From contig JASLMQ010000718.1 in NCBI GenBank assembly GCA_030746455.1, positions 1 to 12,087 on the forward strand: DNA of 12,087 bases, given 5' to 3'. Under the pieces are notes generated by a model. That model ran no database searches. It worked only from the letters and a program-made list of their open reading frames with translations, and had not been told where the DNA came from. Shown here piece after piece: positions 1 through 6,256 of this stretch; the stretch's first letter is position 1, and each line of letters opens with the position of its first letter. The position numbers were made by a program, and so were the translations under genes. The stretch comes from Candidatus Latescibacterota bacterium. Its GTDB lineage: Bacteria > Latescibacterota > UBA2968 > GCA-2709665.

Positions 1-741
1 GCTGTGCGGGGGCACCAGGAGGCGGGCACTGTGGCTTCCCCACTGGTGGATGTCTCCCAGGATATTGGGGTACCACTCCCGGTAGAGCAGCTTCGCATCC
101 GCGCGCGATTCGCTCAGGTTCAGATGCACCGTATCCCATACGTTCTGGTTCCCGGCATATTCGTTGTAGATCCCGGGCATGCCAGAGCCTTCCCACGCCG
201 TTCCGAGCGACCGCTTGTACCACTCGATCACGTTGTCCAGCCCGTCCGGATCGTTCGACGGGATCATGACCAGGATCACCCGGTCGAGGATTTCCTGGAT
301 CTCCGATGTGGTCCCGGATGCCAGCTCGTAGAGGAGCTCCATCGACATCTGGGTCGCACCCACCTCGTTCCCGTGGATCGCGCACCCGAAGTACACGACC
401 ACCTTCCCCTCGTGGATCAGCCGACGCTCATCCTCTTCATCCACGATCAAGCGCGGGTCGGCCACCTTCCTGCGGTCCGCCAGATGGGCATCGCGATCCC
501 GGATCGCATCCGGCGACGAGACCTCCGCCACGATGTAGGGCCGCCCTTGCGTGGTCTTCGTGAGCTCCCGGACGTTCACCCGATCGGAGTGCTCGGCGAC
601 GTGCCCGAAGTATCCGTGGATCTTGGTCCAGTCCGCCAGCCTCGTGTCGGCACCCACCGGATGTCCGATGTAGGCTTCGGGCGACATCAGCTTCGGTGCA
701 TCGGAGGCGCCGCCACCCCCAGGCTTCGAATCGGCCGCCAT
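1..741 (-). CDS. M14-family zinc carboxypeptidase-like protein, 3' end cut by window edge
   Basis: 247 codons are visible and the frame runs off the left edge. The N-terminal part (SPEAYIGHP at 20-28, then a TTQGRP turn) is typical of bacterial M14 peptidases. Zinc-ligand motif IHGNE gives H123 and E126, PSNDPDG follows at 161-167, and DIHQ at 230-233 supplies the probable third ligand H232. The ATG at 741 has CAGGAGG about 8 nt upstream, and an in-frame TGA lies just before it, so no longer N-terminus with a signal peptide is possible. Relatives of this type are usually exported; this one begins MAADSKP with a Gly-rich stretch and looks cytosolic. Where relatives carry an HDNNRDW-like segment (the Asn-Arg that binds the substrate carboxylate), this protein reads NQNVWDT at 198-204, so that Arg is absent. 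The family call is firm. Activity and substrate are unknown, and a non-classical specificity or a pseudo-peptidase is possible. Confidence 0.85.
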   Translation of the reverse strand, partial: MAADSKPGGGGASDAPKLMSPEAYIGHPVGADTRLADWTKIHGYFGHVAEHSDRVNVRELTKTTQGRPYIVAEVSSPDAIRDRDAHLADRRKVADPRLIVDEEDERRLIHEGKVVVYFGCAIHGNEVGATQMSMELLYELASGTTSEIQEILDRVILVMIPSNDPDGLDNVIEWYKRSLGTAWEGSGMPGIYNEYAGNQNVWDTVHLNLSESRADAKLLYREWYPNILGDIHQWGSHSARLLVPPHS

Positions 742-760
742 CTCGTCTGCCTCCTGAGGC

Positions 761-784
761 ACGCGGCCCAATCACCGGCCGCGC
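761..784 (-). other. GC-rich hairpin between the SDR and M14 genes
   Basis: A perfect 7-bp inverted repeat (CGCGGCC / GGCCGCG, with a possible eighth G-U pair) surrounds an 8-nt loop. It sits in the 86-bp gap between the dehydrogenase stop and the Shine-Dalgarno of the M14 gene. No T-run follows on the transcribed strand, so it does not look like a standard intrinsic terminator. It could be a processing or attenuation structure, or chance in GC-rich DNA. Confidence 0.3.
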
Positions 785-827
785 GCTTCCACTTCGGTAT
801 TGCACTCAGTGTTCCGGCGAGCGCTGC

Positions 828-1562
828 TCAACGCGTGAAGATCGTCCCTCGTACGTAATCCGCCTCGTCCGACACCAAGAACGCCAGAATCTTGCCCACG
901 CCTTCCGGGCCTCCCAGTCCGCTTCTGGCCTTCTCCAACGGCCGGCCGGAGGCGCTCGTCTGCTTCTCCACCACACGCATCTTCAGCGGCGTGTTGATGT
1001 TCCCGGGACACACTGCATGCACCCGGACGTTTCGCGGCTCTAGCTGTGCCGCGAGCACCAGCGAGAGGCCGTGAACCCCCCCTTTGCTCGAGCCGTAGGC
1101 CACCGACGAGCTCCCGCCGCGGACGCCTGCCCCGGACGAGATCAGCACGATGACGCCGCCGCCTGCCCGCTCCATCGCCGGCACGGCGTATCGAGCCGCC
1201 CAGAAGCAGCCCTTCAGGTTCACATCGATCACCCGGTCCCACGTCGACTCGTCGAACAGGTCGATCGGAACGAGGATGCCCTCGAGGATCCCTGCCGCCG
1301 CGATCAGTCCGTCGATACGTCCGAGGGCGGTCTCCATCTCCTCCATCGCGGAGCGGACCTGCTCTCCCTCTCGAACGTCCACCTGGACCCCGCAGGCGGC
1401 GCCCCCGGTCTCCTCGATAAGACGCACGGTCTCTCCCACGCCTTCCCCGTCCCAGTCCATCCCGCCGACCCGGGCGCCCTCCGCCGCACAGCACAGGGCC
1501 GCCGCGCGCCCGATACCCGATCCTGCTCCGGTTACGACGATCGTCTTCCCTTCCAGCCGCAT
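828..1562 (-). CDS. Short-chain dehydrogenase/reductase (SDR), C-terminus shortened
   Basis: The product is 244 residues, a classical-SDR length. The Rossmann nucleotide-binding motif TGAGSGIG is at 11-18, and an Asp at the end of strand 2 (D36) suggests NAD(H) preference. The usual NAG appears as AAG (89-91), N115 lies in VNLKG, the catalytic Ser is in ISS (141-143), and Y156/K160 form YGSSK. PGNINT at 186-191 is the usual PG loop. The ATG at 1562 has GGGAGGG 6 nt upstream; a longer frame from 1625 adds 21 unconserved residues. The protein ends YVRGTIFTR, exactly where relatives continue with a VDGG-type tail, so the last roughly 10 residues are missing and I see no frameshifted remainder. 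The likely role is oxidation or reduction of a sugar or sugar acid beside the Gfo/Idh/MocA gene upstream. The substrate is unknown. Confidence 0.88.
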   Translation of the reverse strand: MRLEGKTIVVTGAGSGIGRAAALCCAAEGARVGGMDWDGEGVGETVRLIEETGGAACGVQVDVREGEQVRSAMEEMETALGRIDGLIAAAGILEGILVPIDLFDESTWDRVIDVNLKGCFWAARYAVPAMERAGGGVIVLISSGAGVRGGSSSVAYGSSKGGVHGLSLVLAAQLEPRNVRVHAVCPGNINTPLKMRVVEKQTSASGRPLEKARSGLGGPEGVGKILAFLVSDEADYVRGTIFTR

Positions 1563-1613
1563 TCCGAGCCCTCCCGATACTCCTGCCTCTCCTCTGTGAG
1601 CTCCGAGCCCTCC
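1563..1613 (-). repeat. 12-bp direct repeat containing a Shine-Dalgarno, two copies
   Basis: GGAGGGCTCGGA occurs twice on the minus strand, at 1563-1574 and 1602-1613 (39 bp apart). The copy at 1563-1574 ends directly against the chosen ATG of the SDR gene and supplies its ribosome-binding site. The other copy lies in the gap, just downstream of the alternative ATG at 1625. It looks like a local duplication of the initiation region. Confidence 0.5.
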
Positions 1614-1639
1614 GGGGTCATGCATCCTTGGGATCGGGA

Positions 1640-2803
1640 CTACCCATCTCCCCCAGGCTTCCGTCGGTACTCGGCATACGCCGGGGAGGACGCAAAGGCC
1701 TCCAGGTCGATGCGCTCGCCTCCCCGCTCGTGCGACACGTTGGCCGCGAGAACCGCGGCCAGGCTGTTCATGCTGCCTGCGAACGTGCTCCTGATGTCTC
1801 CATCGTCACCGCGGGCCACCGCCTCGACAAACGTCCGGTTGATGGCCTCGGTCACATCCCGCCCGGGAGGCGCCGGGACGGGGTGTCGAACCTGCTCCGC
1901 GTCGGGACGCGACTCGGGCGGGTAGGGACCGTCGTAGGTGTAGGCCACCACGCCGTCGCGCTCGAACTTCAGGTGTCCGTGGTCCCAGAGGATGATCTGA
2001 TAGCCGTCGCTATGATATACCTTCCGCAGCCGGGAGATCAGGAGATTGCCCACCCCACCGTTCCTGAATCCGTAGGTCACGGTGTAGGCGTACGGATTGT
2101 CGCCCCCGTCCACAACATCATCGGCATCCCGCGGGACATACGCCGCCTGGACCCACGCGATATCCCCACACCAGTAGCGCATCAGGTCGGTCTGGTGGAT
2201 TCCGGCCTCCACCACGGTCGTTCCCGACCAGGCAGCGTTCTTGGCCCACACCCGATCGACCGGTCCCCCGAGCTCTCCGGTGGGCGTGTGCTTCACCGAG
2301 TGCGACTCCAGGGTCCCGTTGGTCACGCAGGTCACCATCACCATCCGCTTGCCGGCGAGGAACCCGTGCGCGGCCTCGCTGTGGGCCTCGAAGCGCCTCT
2401 GGAAGCCCACCGCGGAGACCACCCCTGCATCCCTGATGGCGCGGTCCATCTCCAGCGCTTCATCCATGTAGAGGCTTTGCGGTTTCTCGGCGAAGAGGTG
2501 CACCCCCGCGCGGGCGGCCGCGATCAGCTCGCCGTTGTGGACGCCCGGAGGCATGCAAAAATAGACAGCGTCCGGCTGGGCCTCGGACAGCAGCCGATCG
2601 AACTCGGCGAACGACCCGATCCCCGCGAGCGAGAACCCGGGCACGAAGCCCGCCACCTTTGCCTCGGCCAGGTTGTCGCCGAACGCGTCCCCCAGCGCAA
2701 CCACCTCGGTCGCCCCCTCGCCCTGCAACCGCCAGAGCGCCTTGAGGTGCTGAAGTCCCCGCTGCCCCAGACCGACCACCGCCACACGCACCGCACGTCC
2801 CAT
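1640..2803 (-). CDS. Gfo/Idh/MocA-family NAD(P)-dependent oxidoreductase
   Basis: The product is 387 residues, normal for the family. An N-terminal Rossmann fold carries GLGQRG at 11-16 and PDAVYFCMPPGVHN around 77-90. The family signature EKP is at 106-108, where the Lys is catalytic in relatives. The C-terminal alpha/beta domain has EAGIHQTDL at 199-207 with the conserved His (H203) near the substrate pocket. The start is set at ATG 2803 because GGAGGG lies 6 nt upstream and homology begins at RVAVVGLG. An earlier in-frame ATG at 2899 would translate a heptad repeat and is not credible. Members oxidise, reduce or epimerise sugars, inositols and sugar acids; the exact substrate cannot be read here. 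The adjacent SDR and the upstream lyases suggest uronic or other sugar-acid catabolism. No twin-arginine or other signal is present, unlike many secreted family members, so it should act in the cytosol. Confidence 0.92.
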   Translation of the reverse strand: MGRAVRVAVVGLGQRGLQHLKALWRLQGEGATEVVALGDAFGDNLAEAKVAGFVPGFSLAGIGSFAEFDRLLSEAQPDAVYFCMPPGVHNGELIAAARAGVHLFAEKPQSLYMDEALEMDRAIRDAGVVSAVGFQRRFEAHSEAAHGFLAGKRMVMVTCVTNGTLESHSVKHTPTGELGGPVDRVWAKNAAWSGTTVVEAGIHQTDLMRYWCGDIAWVQAAYVPRDADDVVDGGDNPYAYTVTYGFRNGGVGNLLISRLRKVYHSDGYQIILWDHGHLKFERDGVVAYTYDGPYPPESRPDAEQVRHPVPAPPGRDVTEAINRTFVEAVARGDDGDIRSTFAGSMNSLAAVLAANVSHERGGERIDLEAFASSPAYAEYRRKPGGDG

Positions 2804-2851
2804 TCGCCGCCCTCCCTCTCCTCTTTTTTCGCGCTTCTCGCGTATTTCGTA

Positions 2852-2893
2852 GTTCCAGGTTTCGGGTGCCGAGTGTCGAGTGCCAGGCTCCGA
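2852..2893 (-). repeat. Heptanucleotide repeat tract upstream of the Gfo/Idh/MocA gene
   Basis: On the plus strand the tract divides into six in-phase 7-mers: GTTCCAG, GTTTCGG, GTGCCGA, GTGTCGA, GTGCCAG and GCTCCGA (loosely GTKYCRR). It fills much of the 102-bp gap before the dehydrogenase. The same units occur at 6172-6255 in the same orientation. Confidence 0.7.
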
Positions 2894-2905
2894 TTCCATC
2901 CGAGA

Positions 2906-3238
2906 TCATTCCTTCAGGACCAGATACACGATCACCTTCGTCTCTGCGCCCTCCGGTAATTCGCCGACCAGGCGCAGGTAGGTCCCGAAATGGCGCACCC
3001 GTCCGAAGGTCACATCCGGGTCTGTCGGAAGCGGGACCCGGGTCCCCTCGTCGCACCAGTGCATGCCGTCGGGCGAGATCTGCACCACCGCCTCGCATCC
3101 CTCCACCGCCCCCGATACCTCGAGCGCGCGCACGAAGAAGATCGCCTCCCCCGCCCAGGCCGCCTCATACGGCTCCGTCTCGAATTGTCCCTGCCAGGTT
3201 CGGCTTCTCTCCAGAACAGTCGTATGGCTCTCGCGCAT
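2906..3238 (-). CDS. Small conserved-looking protein of unknown function (110 aa), coupled to the jelly-roll gene
   Basis: I do not recognise the family. The product starts MRESHTTV and appears all-beta: alternating hydrophobic strands, a turn VQISPDGMHW around 52-61, then HFGTYLRLVGELP and a VIVYLVLKE strand at the C-terminus. The SPDG..W turn and the FG.YLRL strand look like a compact beta-sandwich, possibly a binding or structural module. No signal peptide, membrane helix or catalytic motif is seen. The ATG at 3238 shares one base with the stop of the preceding gene (TGATG), and GGAGGGGG lies a few bases upstream, so translation is probably coupled. A longer in-frame start at 3337 would overlap the preceding gene by about 100 bp and is unlikely. 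Coupling to the 289-residue neighbour suggests the two products work or bind together. Confidence 0.7.
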   Translation of the reverse strand: MRESHTTVLERSRTWQGQFETEPYEAAWAGEAIFFVRALEVSGAVEGCEAVVQISPDGMHWCDEGTRVPLPTDPDVTFGRVRHFGTYLRLVGELPEGAETKVIVYLVLKE

Positions 3239-4107
3239 CAGTCCCCCTCCGCGGACAGGACCACCGAGTCCACGTACAGGAAGGCACGCTTGTCCCTGTC
3301 TGTCTCCGCCCAGAAGGCCATGTTGAGCATGCACCACAGGTTAGCCATGGCCGGCAGCACCATCGGGCGGACGCCGGAGACATCGTACGTGCGGTCGTTG
3401 CAGCGGAACCCGTCGAACGACATGGTCTCCAGGTCGAAACTCACCCGCAGATAGTGCCAGTTCTGCTTCGTGGCGATCTCGTTGTAGCAGAGAGGCTGTG
3501 GCTCCCCGGGCAGGTCGATCCATCCCTCGGGGGAAAGATGGAAGTGGGATCGGGTCTTTCCCGAGGTGCCGATGTCACGCAGGGGAACGCGGCCCTCTTT
3601 GTACTGCCAGCGCGCCACGGGCTGGCCCTCCCACGCGTTGAGATAGCGCAGATGGGGCATCACCCGGTGCTCGGCGTCCTGGAGGTCGAACAGCACGCCG
3701 ATGGCCCGGACATCCAGCTCGGACAGGACCAGCTCCGAGGCCTCCGGCTTGAACGTCACGATCGCCTCGAGCTGGATCTTCCCCTGGGTGCGCCACGTAT
3801 CCCGCTTGATGCCCACGGCCAGGCCGCCCGTCTCCGGCCGCGTGGCCAGCTTCATCGCATAGATGCCGTTCGCCGCCCCGGCGGATCCCGTGTCCCACAT
3901 CGTGGCGTTGCTCAGCATCGGGGGCCTCAGGTCCCTGAATCCCGGCAGCATCGCATCCAGGGATCCCTCGTAGTTCCCGATCAGACCCGTCCAGCCCTGC
4001 AGTCCCCTGCTGAAATCATCGTGCCAGATGATGCGGGGCAGAGGGCTGAACCGGCCCGGAACCGGCTCCGAGAACGGCGGCGACGTCGCCTGAGGTCCTG
4101 CCGTCAT
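3238..4107 (-). CDS. Predicted jelly-roll (concanavalin-like) protein of unknown function
   Basis: The product is 289 residues. After a Pro-rich leader of about 25 residues comes IIWHDDFSRGLQGW at 26-39, the kind of opening seen in LamG/concanavalin-like carbohydrate-binding sandwiches. Many beta-strands follow with conserved-looking aromatics, including WDTGSAG near 71, a GKIQLEAIVTF strand near 109, NWHYLRVSFDLE near 216, and a closing FLYVDSVVLS strand. I see no catalytic signature and no signal peptide, so I cannot give an activity. It lies directly behind LarA with one base between stop and start (TGACATG), an AAGGGGG Shine-Dalgarno inside the LarA end, and a one-base overlap with the next gene. 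This packing points to co-expression in fixed proportion. It may bind a glycan fragment or be an enzyme of unknown type; a named DUF family may exist that I cannot place. Confidence 0.7.
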   Translation of the reverse strand: MTAGPQATSPPFSEPVPGRFSPLPRIIWHDDFSRGLQGWTGLIGNYEGSLDAMLPGFRDLRPPMLSNATMWDTGSAGAANGIYAMKLATRPETGGLAVGIKRDTWRTQGKIQLEAIVTFKPEASELVLSELDVRAIGVLFDLQDAEHRVMPHLRYLNAWEGQPVARWQYKEGRVPLRDIGTSGKTRSHFHLSPEGWIDLPGEPQPLCYNEIATKQNWHYLRVSFDLETMSFDGFRCNDRTYDVSGVRPMVLPAMANLWCMLNMAFWAETDRDKRAFLYVDSVVLSAEGD

Positions 4108-4108
4108 G

Positions 4109-5392
4109 TCAATCCCCCTTAATGAAGGGTATGGTCAGCGGCCCGTCCGGCAGCACGGCCACCCGGTTCCCCCGTCCGATGGCGTCGATCCGTGCGCGCA
4201 CCGCTGCCTCGAGGTCCGGCACGGCGTCCAGCTTGCAGGCCCGGATCTCCGGATCGTCCAGTTGAGAGTAGACCGCCACATCCGCTCTCTGCAGAATGCG
4301 CGCCAGCACCTGGGCCTGCCACTGGTCCAGAATCGGGCTCTCGAGAGCGTACACGGACGTGAGCACGTCGTCGGCCGAATTCCCCGTCCTCATGATCTCC
4401 GCGAAGTTCCCGTGGTCCGGCACCCCGTCGACGCACTCGCTCGCCACGAGGATCGTGCCGTCCTGCTCCACGATGCGGCCGGCCGCCGACATCCCCTTGA
4501 CCGTCTGGTAGAGATTCTGATCCAGCGGATAGCCGCTGTTCGACGTGACCACCAGCGGAAAGGGCTTCGGCACCGAAACCATGGACGAGGCCTTGGCAGC
4601 CGCACACCCCGCCACGTGGGCCTCCCGGTAGTGGCCCAGGTAATATCCCGTGATGGCCTTCTCGGAGTTCAGAGTCACGTTCACCATGAAGTCCGGAGGA
4701 CAGAGCGCCACCGCCTCGGCGATCTCGCCTTGAATGGGGTTGCCCTCCATCACGCCCCACGTGCTCATCGGATCGCCGATCAGCTCCGCGCGATGCAGCC
4801 GAAGGATCGTGTCGATACCTGCCACTCCGGGCACGATGCCCTTGGCCCCGCCGGAGAATCCCGCGAAGAAGTGGGGCTCGATGAATCCGACCACGATGCG
4901 CCGGTCGGCCTCCACATATGCGCGGTCCATCCAGATGTCGCCATCCCCCGCGCCCTGCCCCACGCGCACGTTCCCGGGCTGGTCGTAGGCGTCGTGATTG
5001 CAGATCGCGATCCGGTTCGCCAAGTCCTCCCCGAACATCTCCGCAATCTCGTCCGAGGTGTTGGCCCGATGGGTCCCATTGCCCAGGAGCACCGTCACGT
5101 GGTCGTCGGGGACGTCGAGTTCCTCCAGAATCCACGGGATCAGCTGTCGGTTGGGCACAGGTCGGGTACCGTCCGACGTCACGATCACCACCCGATCCGA
5201 GGAAGAGGCGACCTCGCGCAGCGGTCGACTGCCGATGGGACTCCGGCTGGCCTCGACGAATCCAGCCTTCGGATCCACCAACGCCGCTTCGAAGGTAGGC
5301 CGGATCACCGTCCAGTCGGCCAGATCGGGATCCGCCTCGATGGCCACCGATCCCTTCCCGTACGCGATATCGATCCGGTTCTTCTCCGCCAT
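4109..5392 (-). CDS. LarA/DUF2088-family nickel-pincer racemase or epimerase homologue
   Basis: The family racemises or epimerises 2-hydroxy acids using a nickel-pincer nucleotide bound covalently to a Lys. With the ATG at 5392 the product is 427 residues (Lactiplantibacillus plantarum LarA is about 424), and key residues fall at the same numbers as I recall for that enzyme: H108 in GTHR, H174 in EPHFFAGFSGG, K184 (pincer attachment) in SGGAK, and H200. Also present are SDGTRP with R77, and Q296/K299 in YQTVKG. So cofactor and proton-transfer residues appear intact. This start has GGAG at 5400-5403, 7 nt upstream; a GTG at 5437 would overlap the methyltransferase. Known homologues act on lactate, malate, phenyllactate, hydroxyglutarate and gluconate; beside lyases and sugar dehydrogenases a sugar-acid substrate is the best guess. 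The cofactor genes larB, larC and larE are not in the window. Confidence 0.9.
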   Translation of the reverse strand: MAEKNRIDIAYGKGSVAIEADPDLADWTVIRPTFEAALVDPKAGFVEASRSPIGSRPLREVASSSDRVVIVTSDGTRPVPNRQLIPWILEELDVPDDHVTVLLGNGTHRANTSDEIAEMFGEDLANRIAICNHDAYDQPGNVRVGQGAGDGDIWMDRAYVEADRRIVVGFIEPHFFAGFSGGAKGIVPGVAGIDTILRLHRAELIGDPMSTWGVMEGNPIQGEIAEAVALCPPDFMVNVTLNSEKAITGYYLGHYREAHVAGCAAAKASSMVSVPKPFPLVVTSNSGYPLDQNLYQTVKGMSAAGRIVEQDGTILVASECVDGVPDHGNFAEIMRTGNSADDVLTSVYALESPILDQWQAQVLARILQRADVAVYSQLDDPEIRACKLDAVPDLEAAVRARIDAIGRGNRVAVLPDGPLTIPFIKGD

Positions 5393-5399
5393 CGCATCA

Positions 5400-5403
5400 C
5401 TCC
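5400..5403 (-). promoter_or_regulatory. Ribosome-binding site choosing the LarA start
   Basis: GGAG stands 7 nt before the ATG at 5392. It supports this start over the upstream GTG at 5437, which lies inside the methyltransferase gene. The choice also makes the protein length and motif numbering match characterised LarA. Confidence 0.6.
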
Positions 5404-5418
5404 GTACCGCAGCCGATC

Positions 5419-6171
5419 CTATGCGTGAGGTCGACACGCAACGGCGACGAGCCGGCGCGCTGTCTGGTCGTACGGCCCTCCGTCCAGCGTCCCGTAGATG
5501 CGGACCGAATCGAAGCCAACAGTCATCATCAGGGCCTGTAGCTCCACGCCCGAGTAGATCCTCACCGAGAACCGCTTCTCGTGGCGGTCCCCCTCACGCA
5601 GGATCATCCACCGGTTCTGGATGCGCTCCCAGCCATCCTCGAGCGTCCGCTCCTCCAGGAAGAGGGAGCCGTCGTCCAGCTCCGACCAATTCCGCTCCTG
5701 GAAATGCCGGGCGAGCACCTCCTTGCCCGATAGATCCATGATCAGCTTCCCGCCAGGGCGGAGCGCACGATGGACGTTCAGGAGCACCCGCTGGTCGTCG
5801 GCCGGATTCTCGAAGTACCCGAAGGAGGTGTAGAGGCTGAACGCCGCATCGAAGCTCTGCTCCCTCGCGAACTCCCTGATGTCGTCCTGCTCGAATTCGA
5901 CCTGTAGTCCCTGGGCCTCGGCCTGTCTCCGGCCGAACTCCAGGTAAGACGCCGTTCGATCTACCCCCGTGACCCGGTAGCCGCGCCGTGCCAGCTCGAG
6001 CGAGTGTCGTCCCGGGCCGCAGCAGAAATCCAGGACCTCGGCACCGGGCTCGATGGCGAGCAGGCCGAGGGCTGCCTCCACTTCCTCGGGCGCCACCTCC
6101 CAGCGGCGCCGGCGGAACATCGCGGGATAGAAGGTCTCCCAGAAGGCATCGTCTTCGTACCAGGCGGGCAT
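5419..6171 (-). CDS. Class I SAM-dependent methyltransferase
   Basis: The product is 250 residues. Motif I is VLDFCCGPGRHS at 46-57, followed by an acidic D71 at the end of strand 2 (VTGVD), which binds the ribose of S-adenosylmethionine. QDDI at 95-98 corresponds to the adenine-binding motif. SFDAAFSLYTSFGYF at 106-120 is motif II, and ALRPGGKLIMDL at 136-147 is motif III. The FWETFYPAMF N-terminus and C-terminal beta-rich part place it with small-molecule methyltransferases of the methyltransf_25/11 type; the substrate cannot be read. The start codon abuts a heptad repeat, so no Shine-Dalgarno is recognisable before it, which is unusual in this operon. Its stop is 26 bp before the LarA start. 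It might methylate a sugar acid or a pathway intermediate, or be unrelated to the catabolic genes. Confidence 0.88.
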   Translation of the reverse strand: MPAWYEDDAFWETFYPAMFRRRRWEVAPEEVEAALGLLAIEPGAEVLDFCCGPGRHSLELARRGYRVTGVDRTASYLEFGRRQAEAQGLQVEFEQDDIREFAREQSFDAAFSLYTSFGYFENPADDQRVLLNVHRALRPGGKLIMDLSGKEVLARHFQERNWSELDDGSLFLEERTLEDGWERIQNRWMILREGDRHEKRFSVRIYSGVELQALMMTVGFDSVRIYGTLDGGPYDQTARRLVAVACRPHA

Positions 6172-6255
6172 AGGCCAGACACCGAGTTGCAGGTTTGGAG
6201 TTGCAGGTTTGGAGTTCCAGGTCCAGAGTCGAATGCTCAGAGTTCCAGGTTTGGC
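6172..6255 (-). repeat. Heptanucleotide tandem array filling the lyase-methyltransferase gap
   Basis: The plus strand divides without a break into twelve 7-mers from the base after the methyltransferase start codon to two bases before the lyase stop. They begin AGGCCAG and ACACCGA, then GTTGCAG, GTTTGGA, GTTGCAG, GTTTGGA, GTTCCAG, GTCCAGA, GTCGAAT, GCTCAGA, GTTCCAG and GTTTGGC. Two units alternate to give a partial 14-bp period. The array occupies essentially the entire 85-bp gap, leaving no room for an ordinary ribosome-binding site. Intergenic heptamer arrays are known in some bacterial genomes; the function of this one is unknown. Confidence 0.82.
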
Positions 6256-6256
6256 G

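Noticed and set aside
2852..2893. CRISPR array as an explanation of the short repeats
   Set aside because: Units are 7 bp, contiguous and without spacers; this is tandem repetition, and no cas genes are present.
2804..2899. N-terminal extension of the Gfo/Idh/MocA gene to an ATG at 2899
   Set aside because: The extension translates heptad repeat and a purine-rich leader, while a strong Shine-Dalgarno supports ATG 2803, where homology begins.
3239..3337. Longer start for the 110-residue protein at 3337
   Set aside because: It would overlap the preceding gene by about 100 bp; the ATG at 3238 with GGAGGGGG and a stop-start overlap is far better.
4106..5428. Plus-strand open frame covering almost the same span as LarA
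   Set aside because: The minus strand carries all LarA active-site motifs; the opposite frame is His/Arg/Asp-rich and unrecognisable.
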